Part shown: one piece after another, positions 33,979 through 40,173 of the stretch | How the letters are laid out: each line of letters begins with the position of its first letter | Numbering within the stretch: the first letter of the stretch is position 1 | Assembly (NCBI GenBank): GCA_037143735.1 | Contig: JBAWYD010000006.1 | Span: 1-40,173, forward strand | Length of the DNA: 40,173 nucleotides | Origin: JAPLJQ01 sp037143735 | Lineage (GTDB): Bacteria > Desulfobacterota > Syntrophia > Syntrophales > UBA2185 | Direction: 5' to 3' | The notes under the pieces: model-generated | Told to the model about the DNA's origin: nothing | Databases searched by the model: none | The model's input: only the letters and a program-made list of their open reading frames with translations | Program-made: the position numbers and the translations under genes

Positions 33979-34820
33979 TGATCAGGAGGTTGTCGCCGGC
34001 AAAGGTAAACCTTCACCTCCGGGTCCTGAGGAAGAGAGAAGACGGCTATCATGACATACTAACCCTGATGCAGAGAATCAGTCTCTATGACGAAATGCTG
34101 TTCTCGCCCATTGAACACGGTATCACCGTCACCTGTCCGGACAGTACGCTGCCGGAAAATGAGGAAAATATCGTTTACAAGGCAGCAAAAATATTTTTCT
34201 CACACACATCCTGTCCACGGGGAATTCATATAACCATCAGGAAGAGCATTCCCGTGGCGGCAGGCCTTGGCGGCGGAAGTTCCAATGCCGCTACAACCCT
34301 TATGGCCTTGAACGAAATGCAGAACCTGCCATGCACGATCGATGATCTCATGAAAATGGGATCCACACTCGGGGCGGACGTCCCCTTTTTTATTTTCGGA
34401 AAGACCGCCTGGGCGACGGGAATCGGCGATCATTTTCAATCCGTTGAAGAAATACCATCCCTGTGGTTTGTCCTGGTTACGCCTTCCTTTGAAGTATCCA
34501 CAAAAATGGTTTATGACAAACTCAATTTCAGATTGACAAAAAGGGCATTAAAGTATAAATGTTCTCGTCTTTATACTGTGGAGGATCTGGTAAAGACGCT
34601 TTACAATGATCTTGAGAAAGTGACTCTGAATCTTTACCCGATTTTACAACATTTTAAGGATCTTCTTCTGAAACAAGGTGCCCATGGCGCCCTGATGTCA
34701 GGAAGCGGACCTACCGTTTTCGGAATTTTTACACAGGAAAAGAAGGCATCGAAGGCAGAGGCAGTTCTGAGAGAAATGGGAACGGGCGCATGGTCCGTTT
34801 TCAGAGCACACCAGATCTGA
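33975..34820 (+). CDS. ispE: 4-diphosphocytidyl-2-C-methyl-D-erythritol kinase
   Basis: GHMP kinase of the MEP isoprenoid pathway: phosphorylates CDP-ME at the 2-hydroxyl. The 281 residues show PAKVNLHLRVLRKREDGYH with the conserved Lys and His, the GHMP ATP-binding loop PVAAGLGGGSSNAAT beginning at P93, LGADVPFF, and the C-terminal GALMSGSGPTVFGIF. The ATG overlaps the DUF1844 stop; AAGGA sits nine bases upstream. A tRNA follows, then prs. Confidence 0.96.
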   Translation: MMIRRLSPAKVNLHLRVLRKREDGYHDILTLMQRISLYDEMLFSPIEHGITVTCPDSTLPENEENIVYKAAKIFFSHTSCPRGIHITIRKSIPVAAGLGGGSSNAATTLMALNEMQNLPCTIDDLMKMGSTLGADVPFFIFGKTAWATGIGDHFQSVEEIPSLWFVLVTPSFEVSTKMVYDKLNFRLTKRALKYKCSRLYTVEDLVKTLYNDLEKVTLNLYPILQHFKDLLLKQGAHGALMSGSGPTVFGIFTQEKKASKAEAVLREMGTGAWSVFRAHQI

Positions 34821-34861
34821 TCTTTCAGTTGTTATTTCACGATGCTTTTTTGTAATCGGGA

Positions 34862-34936
34862 TGGGGCGTCGTCAAGCGGTAAGACTCAGGAATTTGGATC
34901 CTGCATACGGAGGTTCGAATCCTCCCGCCCCAGCCA
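34862..34936 (+). tRNA. tRNA-Gln (anticodon TTG)
   Basis: Acceptor TGGGGCG pairs with CGCCCCA; anticodon stem CAGGA/TCCTG holds loop ATTTGGA (anticodon TTG, decoding CAA); T arm GGAGG/CCTCC with TTCGAAT; encoded CCA at 34934-34936. The best upstream promoter-like pair (TTGTTA 34829, TGTAAT 34851) lies too close to the 5' end for a normal leader, so it is probably processed from the ispE-prs transcript. Confidence 0.97.
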
Positions 34937-34975
34937 ATATGATCTGATGATCGCTTTTATTTTGAGAGGATATCC

Positions 34976-35917
34976 ATGCTCGACAGAATAAGGATTTTTT
35001 CAGGTAATGCAAATCTGGAACTGGCCGGGAAGATCTGTGACAATTTAGGGGTACCCCTTGGAAAAGCCAGCGTTACCACCTTCAGTGACGGTGAGACAAG
35101 GGTTGAAATCAACGAGAATGTGCGCGGAATGGATGTTTTCATCATTCAGTCCACATGTACGCCCGTCAATGTGACCTGCATGGAACTTCTCATCATGATT
35201 GACGCCATGAAGAGGGCGTCCGCAGACAGGATCACCGCCGTCATTCCGTATTACGGCTACGCGAGACAGGACAGGAAAGTAGCCCCGAGGGCGCCCATAT
35301 CCGCCAAACTCATTGCTGATCTGATCACCGCGGCAGGGGCCAACCGCGTTTTATCTCTTGACCTGCATGCCGGTCAGATTCAGGGATTCTTCAACATTCC
35401 CGTGGACAACCTGTTTGCGACCCCCGTTCTTTTGGATCACATCAAGGAAAAATACCAGGGCAATGTGGTAATCGTTTCCCCGGATACGGGAGGCGTCGAA
35501 AGAGCAAGAGCCTTTGCAAAAAGGCTGGATGCTTACCTGGCCATCATCGACAAGAGAAGAGAGGGACCGAATGAAGCACGGGTCATGAATATCATCGGAA
35601 ATGTCAAGGGGGCAAGGGTTATAATCTTTGACGACATGATTGATACGGCAGGAACGGTCACCGAGGCTGCAAAAGCTCTTGAGGAAGCAGGCGCTCTTGA
35701 GGTCTCAGTCTGCTGCACCCATCCTGTCCTTTCAGGACCTGCCCTGGACAGAATCGAAAATTCCAACATGAAAGAAATCATCGTCACGGATACGATCCCG
35801 TTAAGCGAAAGGGCTAAAGCCTGCAACCGCATTAAAGTATTGTCCGTCGCCGGTCTGTTAAGCAAAGCCGTTCGACGAATTTATTATAATGAATCAGTCA
35901 GTTCACTTTTTATATAG
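34976..35917 (+). CDS. prs: ribose-phosphate pyrophosphokinase
   Basis: Makes PRPP from ribose 5-phosphate and ATP for nucleotides, His and Trp. The 313 residues are standard for class I enzymes: RIFSGNANLELA, DGETRVEINENVRG, the flexible loop YYGYARQDRKVAPRAPIS, LDLHAGQIQGFF, VSPDTGGVERARAFA and the PRPP-binding VIIFDDMIDTAGT. AGAGGA precedes the ATG. Its stop touches the rplY ribosome site. Confidence 0.97.
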   Translation: MLDRIRIFSGNANLELAGKICDNLGVPLGKASVTTFSDGETRVEINENVRGMDVFIIQSTCTPVNVTCMELLIMIDAMKRASADRITAVIPYYGYARQDRKVAPRAPISAKLIADLITAAGANRVLSLDLHAGQIQGFFNIPVDNLFATPVLLDHIKEKYQGNVVIVSPDTGGVERARAFAKRLDAYLAIIDKRREGPNEARVMNIIGNVKGARVIIFDDMIDTAGTVTEAAKALEEAGALEVSVCCTHPVLSGPALDRIENSNMKEIIVTDTIPLSERAKACNRIKVLSVAGLLSKAVRRIYYNESVSSLFI

Positions 35918-35926
35918 GAGGAAGTG

Positions 35927-36559
35927 ATGGAAGTAAGTGAGTTAAACGTTCATGTTCGCAATCAGTCTGGAAAAGGACATTCCAGAAGGTTGAGAGTCAA
36001 AGGATTCATACCGGCGGTTTTTTATGGTCCTAAATCAGAATCGATTCAACTGGCGGTGAATACCTCCGAATTGATAAAGCTTTTAAAAAGCAAAGAAGAA
36101 AATGTTTTTATAAAACTTCTGATCGATGATGGGAAAAACATGGAGAAACTCTCCATGATCAAGGAAATCCAGACCGACCCCCTGACAAAACGACTTTTAC
36201 ATGCCGACTTCTATGAAATCAGGATGGACCAGATGATCACCTTTGACATTCCCATCCACTTCATCGGAGTGCCTGTGGGAATCGATAACGGTGGTGAATT
36301 GCACCACTTGAAGAGAGACCTGAAAGTCTCCTGTCTCCCGGGAAAACTGCCCGACTTTATTGAGGTAGACGTTTCAAGCCTTGATATCGGTGACGCCATC
36401 AGGGTACAGGATATAAAGATAGCTGACGATATTACCATCCTCGATCCTGAAGACGCCCCAATTGCAACGGTGAGTACCACACGAGTCACCAGGGAAGGCG
36501 AGGCGGCCGAGGGCGCTGAAACGGCGCCAGCAAAAGTTGATGAAGAAGCCAAAGAGTAA
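35927..36559 (+). CDS. rplY: 50S ribosomal protein L25, CTC (general stress) form
   Basis: Binds 5S rRNA. At 210 residues it is the two-domain CTC type: the L25 domain (LNVHVRNQSGKGHSRRLRVKG, seen as RNQSGKGHSRRLR, FIPAVFYGP) and the TL5/CTC C-terminal beta domain (DIPIHFIGVPVGIDNGGEL, LPDFIEVDVSSLDIGDAI). An Ala/Glu-rich tail ends it. AGGAGG is five bases before ATG 35927; GTG 35924 is also in frame but too close to that site. Confidence 0.95.
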   Translation: MEVSELNVHVRNQSGKGHSRRLRVKGFIPAVFYGPKSESIQLAVNTSELIKLLKSKEENVFIKLLIDDGKNMEKLSMIKEIQTDPLTKRLLHADFYEIRMDQMITFDIPIHFIGVPVGIDNGGELHHLKRDLKVSCLPGKLPDFIEVDVSSLDIGDAIRVQDIKIADDITILDPEDAPIATVSTTRVTREGEAAEGAETAPAKVDEEAKE

Positions 36560-36596
36560 TGACGGCCCCTGAACAATAAAAAGCGAGAGGTCTTCA

Positions 36597-37187
36597 TTGA
36601 AGCTGATCATCGGGCTGGGAAATCCAGGCAGTCGGTATCAATTCAGCAGGCACAATATGGGGTTTCTGGTCCTGGATCAACTGGCTTCCAATCACCGGAT
36701 TTCTGTAAATCAGAAAGGGTTCAATGCCTTCTTTGGAAAGGGCAGGATAGACGGCATCCCCGTTTTTCTTGCAAAACCGCAGACGTATATGAATCTCAGC
36801 GGTGTCGCTGTAAAGAAAATCGTAGATTACTTTAAAACAGACCCCAAGAACATGATCGTCATCCATGATGATCTTGATCTGCCTTTTCCGTCTATCCGGA
36901 TTAAGGCAGGGGGAGGTCACGCCGGGCACAAGGGGCTGACGTCCATTATCGATCATGTGGGTGATCCGGAATTTATCAGGGTGAGATTTGGTATCGGCAA
37001 GCCCCCGATCAAATCAATGACAGAAGATTACGTTCTCAAACCCTTTACGGAAGAAGAGCTGAAAGAACTGTCTCATATCGTCACGACGGGAAGCGATGCG
37101 GTGACAGAGATGATAACATCAGGCGTTCAGACCGCCATGAACCACTACAATGAAAGGACACCCGCGCCGGCAAACGAAGATGAATGA
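36597..37187 (+). CDS. pth: peptidyl-tRNA hydrolase
   Basis: Releases peptides from dropped-off peptidyl-tRNA. The 196 residues read MKLIIGLGNPGSRYQFSRHN (catalytic His in SRHNMGF), KPQTYMNLSG, VIHDDLDLPF, GGGHAGHKGLTSI and VRFGIGKP, all hallmark. It starts at TTG with GAGAGG six bases upstream. The prs-rplY-pth order is a widespread bacterial cluster. Confidence 0.96.
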   Translation: MKLIIGLGNPGSRYQFSRHNMGFLVLDQLASNHRISVNQKGFNAFFGKGRIDGIPVFLAKPQTYMNLSGVAVKKIVDYFKTDPKNMIVIHDDLDLPFPSIRIKAGGGHAGHKGLTSIIDHVGDPEFIRVRFGIGKPPIKSMTEDYVLKPFTEEELKELSHIVTTGSDAVTEMITSGVQTAMNHYNERTPAPANEDE

Positions 37188-37230
37188 TGTGCGGCTTTTT
37201 TTACAAATAAGTTTGCTTTATTTTTTTATC

Positions 37231-37245
37231 TACCCTGACAGGGTA
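37231..37245 (+). other. perfect hairpin upstream of hppA
   Basis: TACCCT-GAC-AGGGTA, a 6-bp stem in the 93-base gap between pth and hppA. The following T-run starts 11 bases later, too far for a normal terminator; an operator or leader structure is possible. Confidence 0.4.
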
Positions 37246-37280
37246 AGGCTATATCATTTTTTTAATAAAGGAGGAAAAGG

Positions 37281-39362
37281 ATGTATTCAGTTGTTTTATC
37301 CGCCATTGCGGCTATTTTAGGACTTTTCACGGCTGCCTATTTTGCTTATTTTGTTTTCAAGCAGTCTCCGGGAACAGATAAGATGATAGAGATTTCAAAA
37401 GCCATCCAGGAGGGCGCTATGGCCTTTCTCAAACGGGAATACACAACGGTGGCCTATGTCCTCGTATTTGTGGCCCTCGTCATGGTGTTCTGGCTCAAGC
37501 AGCCCCTGACGGCTATCGCTTATATTGTGGGGGCGATTTTCTCAGGAACTGCCGGCTTCGTTGGTCTTTACGTCTCTACAAGGGCAAATGCCAGAACGAC
37601 AAACGCCGCCAAGACAGGCGGCCTTCCGCCTGCGCTGCTCATCGCCTTCCGGGGCGGCGCCGTCAGCGGCATGACCGTTGCCGGCCTCGGCCTTCTGGGT
37701 GTCAGCCTGTGCTTCATGATCTTTTACTTCTTTTTTGGTCTCGACAAAATCGGCGCTACATTTACCTTTGGTTCTGTCCAAATAGCCGCCAAAAATGTTT
37801 TCGAGGATATCATCCCCGGCTTCGGACTCGGGGCATCTACAATCGCACTCTTTGCCCGCGTGGGCGGCGGCATCTTCACCAAGGCGGCCGATGTCGGCGC
37901 GGACCTGGTGGGAAAGGTGGAAGCCGGCATTCCCGAAGACGATCCCCGGAATCCTGCCGTTATCGCCGACAACGTCGGTGACAATGTCGGCGACGTGGCC
38001 GGTATGGGAGCCGACCTCTATGAGTCCTACGTTGGTGCTATTGTCGCACCGCTGGCCCTCGGCTCCATGCTGCTCGGCTTCAAAGGAGCGATTCTTTCCC
38101 TTCTTATTGCCGCTGTAGGCATCATCTGCTCAGGAGCAGCCTGTTTCCTGGTCAGGAGTAAGCCGGGCGGCCACCCGGGAAAGGCCTTAAGCTTCGGCAC
38201 CTACAGCGCGGCTATCCTCACGACAATCGCCTGTTACTTCCTGGTTGATATCGTCCTTGCCGACACTCCGGGAGTGAATAATCCGTCCGGTTTTTTCTGG
38301 GCCATCGTAGCCGGACTTTTTGCCGGCATGGCCATAGGCCAGGTTTCAGAAATCTATACTTCCGACCGGTTTCAGGAAGTCAAAGATATCGCCGAGTCTT
38401 CAAAAACGGGGAGCGCCACCTGTATCCTGGCGGGACTTGCGGCGGGAATGCGCTCCACTGCATGGTCTGTCATTCTTTTGTGTATTGCCATGTACGTATC
38501 GTACATTGCAGGTGAGTGGGCCATGACGGGAGGCGGGATTTTCGCCATTGGACTCTCAGCCATCGGCATGCTGGCAACCACAGGTATCGTGGTCTCCGTT
38601 GACGCCTATGGCCCCATATCCGATAACGCCGGCGGTATCGCAGAGATGAGCCACCAGGACAAGAGCGTCAGAGAAATCACCGATTCTCTCGATTCCGTAG
38701 GCAACACCACCGCTGCGATTGCCAAGGGGTTTGCCATTGCCTCGGCAGCGGTTACGGCTCTGGCCTATTTCAAGGTCTTTGCTGAAAAGGTTAACCTGGA
38801 TAGAATTGATATACTGACTACCACGACCCTCATTGGTCTGTTTTTAGGCGGCATGTTTCCTTTTCTCTTCTCATCCATGGCCATCAAGGCTGTTGGCCGG
38901 GCGGCATTCAAGATGATCGAGGAAGTGCGGCGGCAATTCAGGGAAATTCCCGGTCTCAGAGAAGGGAGGGAAGACGCACGTCCTGATTATGGAAAATGCG
39001 TGGACATCTCCACAAAGGCGGCCTTGAAAGAGATGATCGTTCCCTCGGTAATTGCCGTTGTCAGTCCTATTATTATCGGCCTCTGGAGTGTCGAGGCATT
39101 GGGCGGCTATCTGGCAGGTTCTCTTGTTGTCGGCTTCCTCATGGCCATCTTCATGGCCAATGCCGGGGGCGCCTGGGACAACGCCAAGAAATACATTGAG
39201 GCAGGCAACCTGGGAGGCAAGGGATCAGACACGCACAAGGCGGCCGTAGTTGGCGATACGGTGGGCGATCCCTTCAAGGACACTGCCGGTCCGTGCATGA
39301 ACATCCTGATCAAGGTCATGTCTGTGGTCTCTGTCATTTTTGCCCCGCTATTTATAAAATAA
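37281..39362 (+). CDS. hppA: membrane-bound pyrophosphatase, K+-dependent, probably Na+-pumping
   Basis: Couples PPi hydrolysis to cation export across the inner membrane, saving energy in low-yield anaerobes. The 693 residues have about 16 membrane segments. PPi-binding motifs: GGGIFTKAADVGADLVGKVE (GGG-IFTKAADVGADL), DNVGDNVGDVAGMGADLYESY, and near the C-terminus GGAWDNAKKYIE, then KAAVVGDTVGDPFKDTAGP. Ala478 in VGNTTAAIAKG marks the K+-dependent subfamily (K+-independent enzymes have Lys there). Glu248 in DLYESY sits where Na+-pumping enzymes carry their gate glutamate; H+ or dual transport is not excluded. AGGAGG precedes the ATG, and a strong terminator follows. Confidence 0.95.
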   Translation: MYSVVLSAIAAILGLFTAAYFAYFVFKQSPGTDKMIEISKAIQEGAMAFLKREYTTVAYVLVFVALVMVFWLKQPLTAIAYIVGAIFSGTAGFVGLYVSTRANARTTNAAKTGGLPPALLIAFRGGAVSGMTVAGLGLLGVSLCFMIFYFFFGLDKIGATFTFGSVQIAAKNVFEDIIPGFGLGASTIALFARVGGGIFTKAADVGADLVGKVEAGIPEDDPRNPAVIADNVGDNVGDVAGMGADLYESYVGAIVAPLALGSMLLGFKGAILSLLIAAVGIICSGAACFLVRSKPGGHPGKALSFGTYSAAILTTIACYFLVDIVLADTPGVNNPSGFFWAIVAGLFAGMAIGQVSEIYTSDRFQEVKDIAESSKTGSATCILAGLAAGMRSTAWSVILLCIAMYVSYIAGEWAMTGGGIFAIGLSAIGMLATTGIVVSVDAYGPISDNAGGIAEMSHQDKSVREITDSLDSVGNTTAAIAKGFAIASAAVTALAYFKVFAEKVNLDRIDILTTTTLIGLFLGGMFPFLFSSMAIKAVGRAAFKMIEEVRRQFREIPGLREGREDARPDYGKCVDISTKAALKEMIVPSVIAVVSPIIIGLWSVEALGGYLAGSLVVGFLMAIFMANAGGAWDNAKKYIEAGNLGGKGSDTHKAAVVGDTVGDPFKDTAGPCMNILIKVMSVVSVIFAPLFIK

Positions 39363-39384
39363 ACTTTCAATTTCACTACGAACT

Positions 39385-39413
39385 AAAAAGCGCCTCTTTC
39401 TGAGGCGCTTTTT
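39385..39413 (+). terminator. intrinsic terminator of hppA (bidirectional)
   Basis: AAAAAGCGCCTC, loop TTTCT, GAGGCGCTTTTT: a 12-bp perfect stem with a T-run on the plus strand and, by symmetry, on the minus strand, 22 bases after hppA. Confidence 0.92.
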
Positions 39414-39652
39414 AATTTGACTTGACAGACTCATCAAAAATACTTTCGAAAATCTATTTCAAAAATAGCTGCCTCATCTTTTGCCATACGATTCTCCTGG
39501 CACACTCAATCCGAAATCAACGGCACTTAAGAAACCGGCTCCTCACGCTTCGTGGCAACGAGAGCACTCGTCTCCTTCCTCCCGCGCTTGTGATTAAAAC
39601 ACTGCTGATTACGGTAAGAATCATATTGCGGTTTATAGCTGGTTGAAAAAAA
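39414..39652. other. no gene recognised
   Basis: Open frames of 54-74 codons exist on both strands but none has a convincing start site or recognisable sequence. A minus-strand 17-codon frame (39487-39434) has AGGAG ahead of its ATG and is the only one with a good ribosome site. A small hairpin ACGAG-AGCA-CTCGT lies at about 39559-39572. Nothing else stands out. Confidence 0.5.
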
Positions 39653-39681
39653 TTGACTTTTGTAAACTGATCATATAGCAT
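39653..39681 (+). promoter_or_regulatory. promoter candidate of the small RNA-like unit
   Basis: TTGACT (39653-39658), 17 bases, TAGCAT (39676-39681), about 100 bases ahead of a strong terminator. Confidence 0.4.
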
Positions 39682-39685
39682 AGTT

Positions 39686-39785
39686 GCAAATTAAATATTG
39701 ATCTAGGGTTCAGAGACAAGTCTCTGGAGGAATATTGCAAGTTGGTCGGGCCGCCACTGTTGTGGAAACAGTTGGCGGTTTTTTT
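39686..39785 (+). ncRNA. candidate small structured RNA or leader
   Basis: A unit of about 100 bases between a promoter candidate and an intrinsic terminator. It contains a perfect hairpin CAGAGA-CAAG-TCTCTG (39711-39726). The self-complementary TTGCAA occurs at 39684-39689 and 39735-39740 and could close an outer stem around it. I could not match it to a known riboswitch class; the TCTAGGGTTC segment recalls the start of ykkC-type guanidine RNAs but the rest does not fit. It may be a free small RNA or an attenuator of the small gene at 40007. Confidence 0.35.
39751..39785 (+). terminator. intrinsic terminator
   Basis: CCGCCA-CTGTT pairs with AACAG-T-TGGCGG (11 bp, one bulged T, loop GTGGA), followed by seven T bases. 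It ends the unit starting near 39686. Confidence 0.82.
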
Positions 39786-40006
39786 ATATTATGCCATTTT
39801 TTATTATCTAACCTTCATTCGTATGCAAGTAGATAAATACGGAAATATGACTGAACCTGATAACTTGTTGCGAGGAGTCTTTATAAAAGCAAAAGATTTA
39901 ATGGTGGCCATGCAAGACTGCCTAAAACCTGACAATACTCTCAGCGAGAAACTCCATTGTGTTTTTCGGCGTTTTTGTAAAAATTTCACAGAAGAAAGGA
40001 TTGCAT
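39786..40006 (+). other. no confident gene; possible leader of the small peptide gene
   Basis: An open frame runs through here to 40152 but begins inside the terminator hairpin and continues through the small membrane-protein gene in another frame. The part MTEPDNLLRGVFIKAKDLM (39848 on) is protein-like, yet no ribosome site supports any of its starts. Confidence 0.4.
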
Positions 40007-40111
40007 ATGAGCGAAAAATCAAAGAAAATCGTAAAGCTTGTCATCATCCTGGCGGTTGTGTTTGCCTTGATTGCTATTCTCGTCGTTCAGGGCAGGGCGG
40101 GGATCGTTTAA
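40007..40111 (+). CDS. 34-residue single-pass membrane peptide
   Basis: Short gene with ATG preceded by AAAGGA at six bases. The product has a Lys-rich N-terminus (MSEKSKKIVK), one hydrophobic helix from about residue 9 to 27 (VKLVIILAVVFALIAILVV) and a short tail QGRAGIV, so it should insert in the inner membrane with the N-terminus inside by the positive-inside rule. No homologue is recognised. It lies 220 bases after a terminator, and no strong promoter was identified immediately upstream. The clean ribosome site and the charge-then-helix design favour a real gene over chance. Confidence 0.5.
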   Translation: MSEKSKKIVKLVIILAVVFALIAILVVQGRAGIV

Positions 40112-40173
40112 TCTTCAAGATCCTGCATTGTATCGTGGCTGATCCGAAATAGTGAAGGATTCATACGCAAACA

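Noticed and set aside
34829..34856. dedicated promoter for tRNA-Gln
   Set aside because: The -10-like TGTAAT ends six bases before the mature 5' end, leaving no room for a leader.
37231..37263. intrinsic terminator between pth and hppA
   Set aside because: The hairpin is followed by an 11-base gap before the T-run, so it does not meet the usual geometry.
39434..39487. 17-codon minus-strand frame with AGGAG before ATG
   Set aside because: Good ribosome site but too short to judge, and it reads toward the bidirectional terminator; kept only as a remark.
39422..39646. 74-codon open frame on plus
   Set aside because: No ribosome site and no recognisable sequence; low-complexity Leu/Arg-rich product typical of chance translation.
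39688..39750. ykkC-type guanidine riboswitch
   Set aside because: TCTAGGGTTC fits the opening of the motif, but the later conserved GGTCCGAGAG and downstream elements are absent.
39742..40152. 136-codon open frame on plus
   Set aside because: It begins at TTG inside the terminator stem, has no ribosome site, and its last third is the out-of-frame shadow of the small membrane-protein gene at 40007.

Overview
The window looks like a chromosomal segment of a Desulfobacterota (former Deltaproteobacteria) bacterium. The Syntrophales/Syntrophus-Smithella side of that group is my best guess from gene content and order (rpsF-rpsR-DUF2232-rplI-dnaB; ispE-tRNA-Gln-prs-rplY-pth; a K+-dependent, probably Na+-pumping pyrophosphatase; frequent TTG starts). 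That placement is inference; no marker was compared against a database.

Layout: (1) 1-1142, core: metF and tRNA-Arg(CCG). (2) 1163-5229, a same-strand cluster of a histidine-rich UreH/NicO-like membrane protein, a MoxR-type AAA+ ATPase, a CoxE-like vWA protein and a Cas6-family RAMP protein, with no CRISPR array or other cas gene in the window. (3) 5267-6660, two toxin-antitoxin pairs in convergent orientation: Phd/VapC on plus and ribbon-helix-helix/RelE on minus, each with a good sigma70-type promoter. (4) 6732-7522, two truncated genes, a RloB-like Toprim fragment and an AAA ATPase fragment, which look like a decayed defence module. (5) 7561-22097, a complete type I BREX phage-defence locus, brxA-brxB-brxC-pglX-[rloA-rloB]-pglZ-brxL. 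An ATPase-Toprim pair sits between pglX and pglZ behind its own palindrome-covered promoter candidate. (6) 22224-23315, an orphan ParB-like protein. (7) 23513-39362, core genes: ribosomal proteins S6, S18, L9 and L25/CTC, DnaB, a SUMF1-fold exported protein, RpoH, a DacZ-like diadenylate cyclase, ClpB, HtpX, a DUF1844 protein, IspE, tRNA-Gln(TTG), Prs, Pth and HppA. (8) 39363-40173, a gene-poor tail with a strong terminator, a possible small structured RNA and one probable 34-residue membrane peptide.

How it works together: 1163-23315 reads as a defence or accessory island between tRNA-Arg and the rpsF operon. BREX PglX is the methyltransferase that marks host DNA; BrxA, BrxB, BrxC, PglZ and BrxL block phage replication. 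The embedded RloA/RloB pair has the same ATPase plus Toprim layout as PARIS, which is known from the same pglX-pglZ position in some Salmonella BREX loci, so it may act as a back-up against phages that inhibit BREX. The core half holds a stress cluster (rpoH, dacZ-like gene, clpB, htpX). The rpoH leader can be drawn as a structure that sequesters its ribosome binding site.

Best candidates for something new: the RloAB insert with its palindromic promoter, the MoxR-vWA-Cas6-like cluster, the rpoH and rpsF leaders, and the small-RNA-like unit at about 39653-39785. All positions, motifs and base counts were read by eye. Homology calls are from recognition of family motifs, not from searches.
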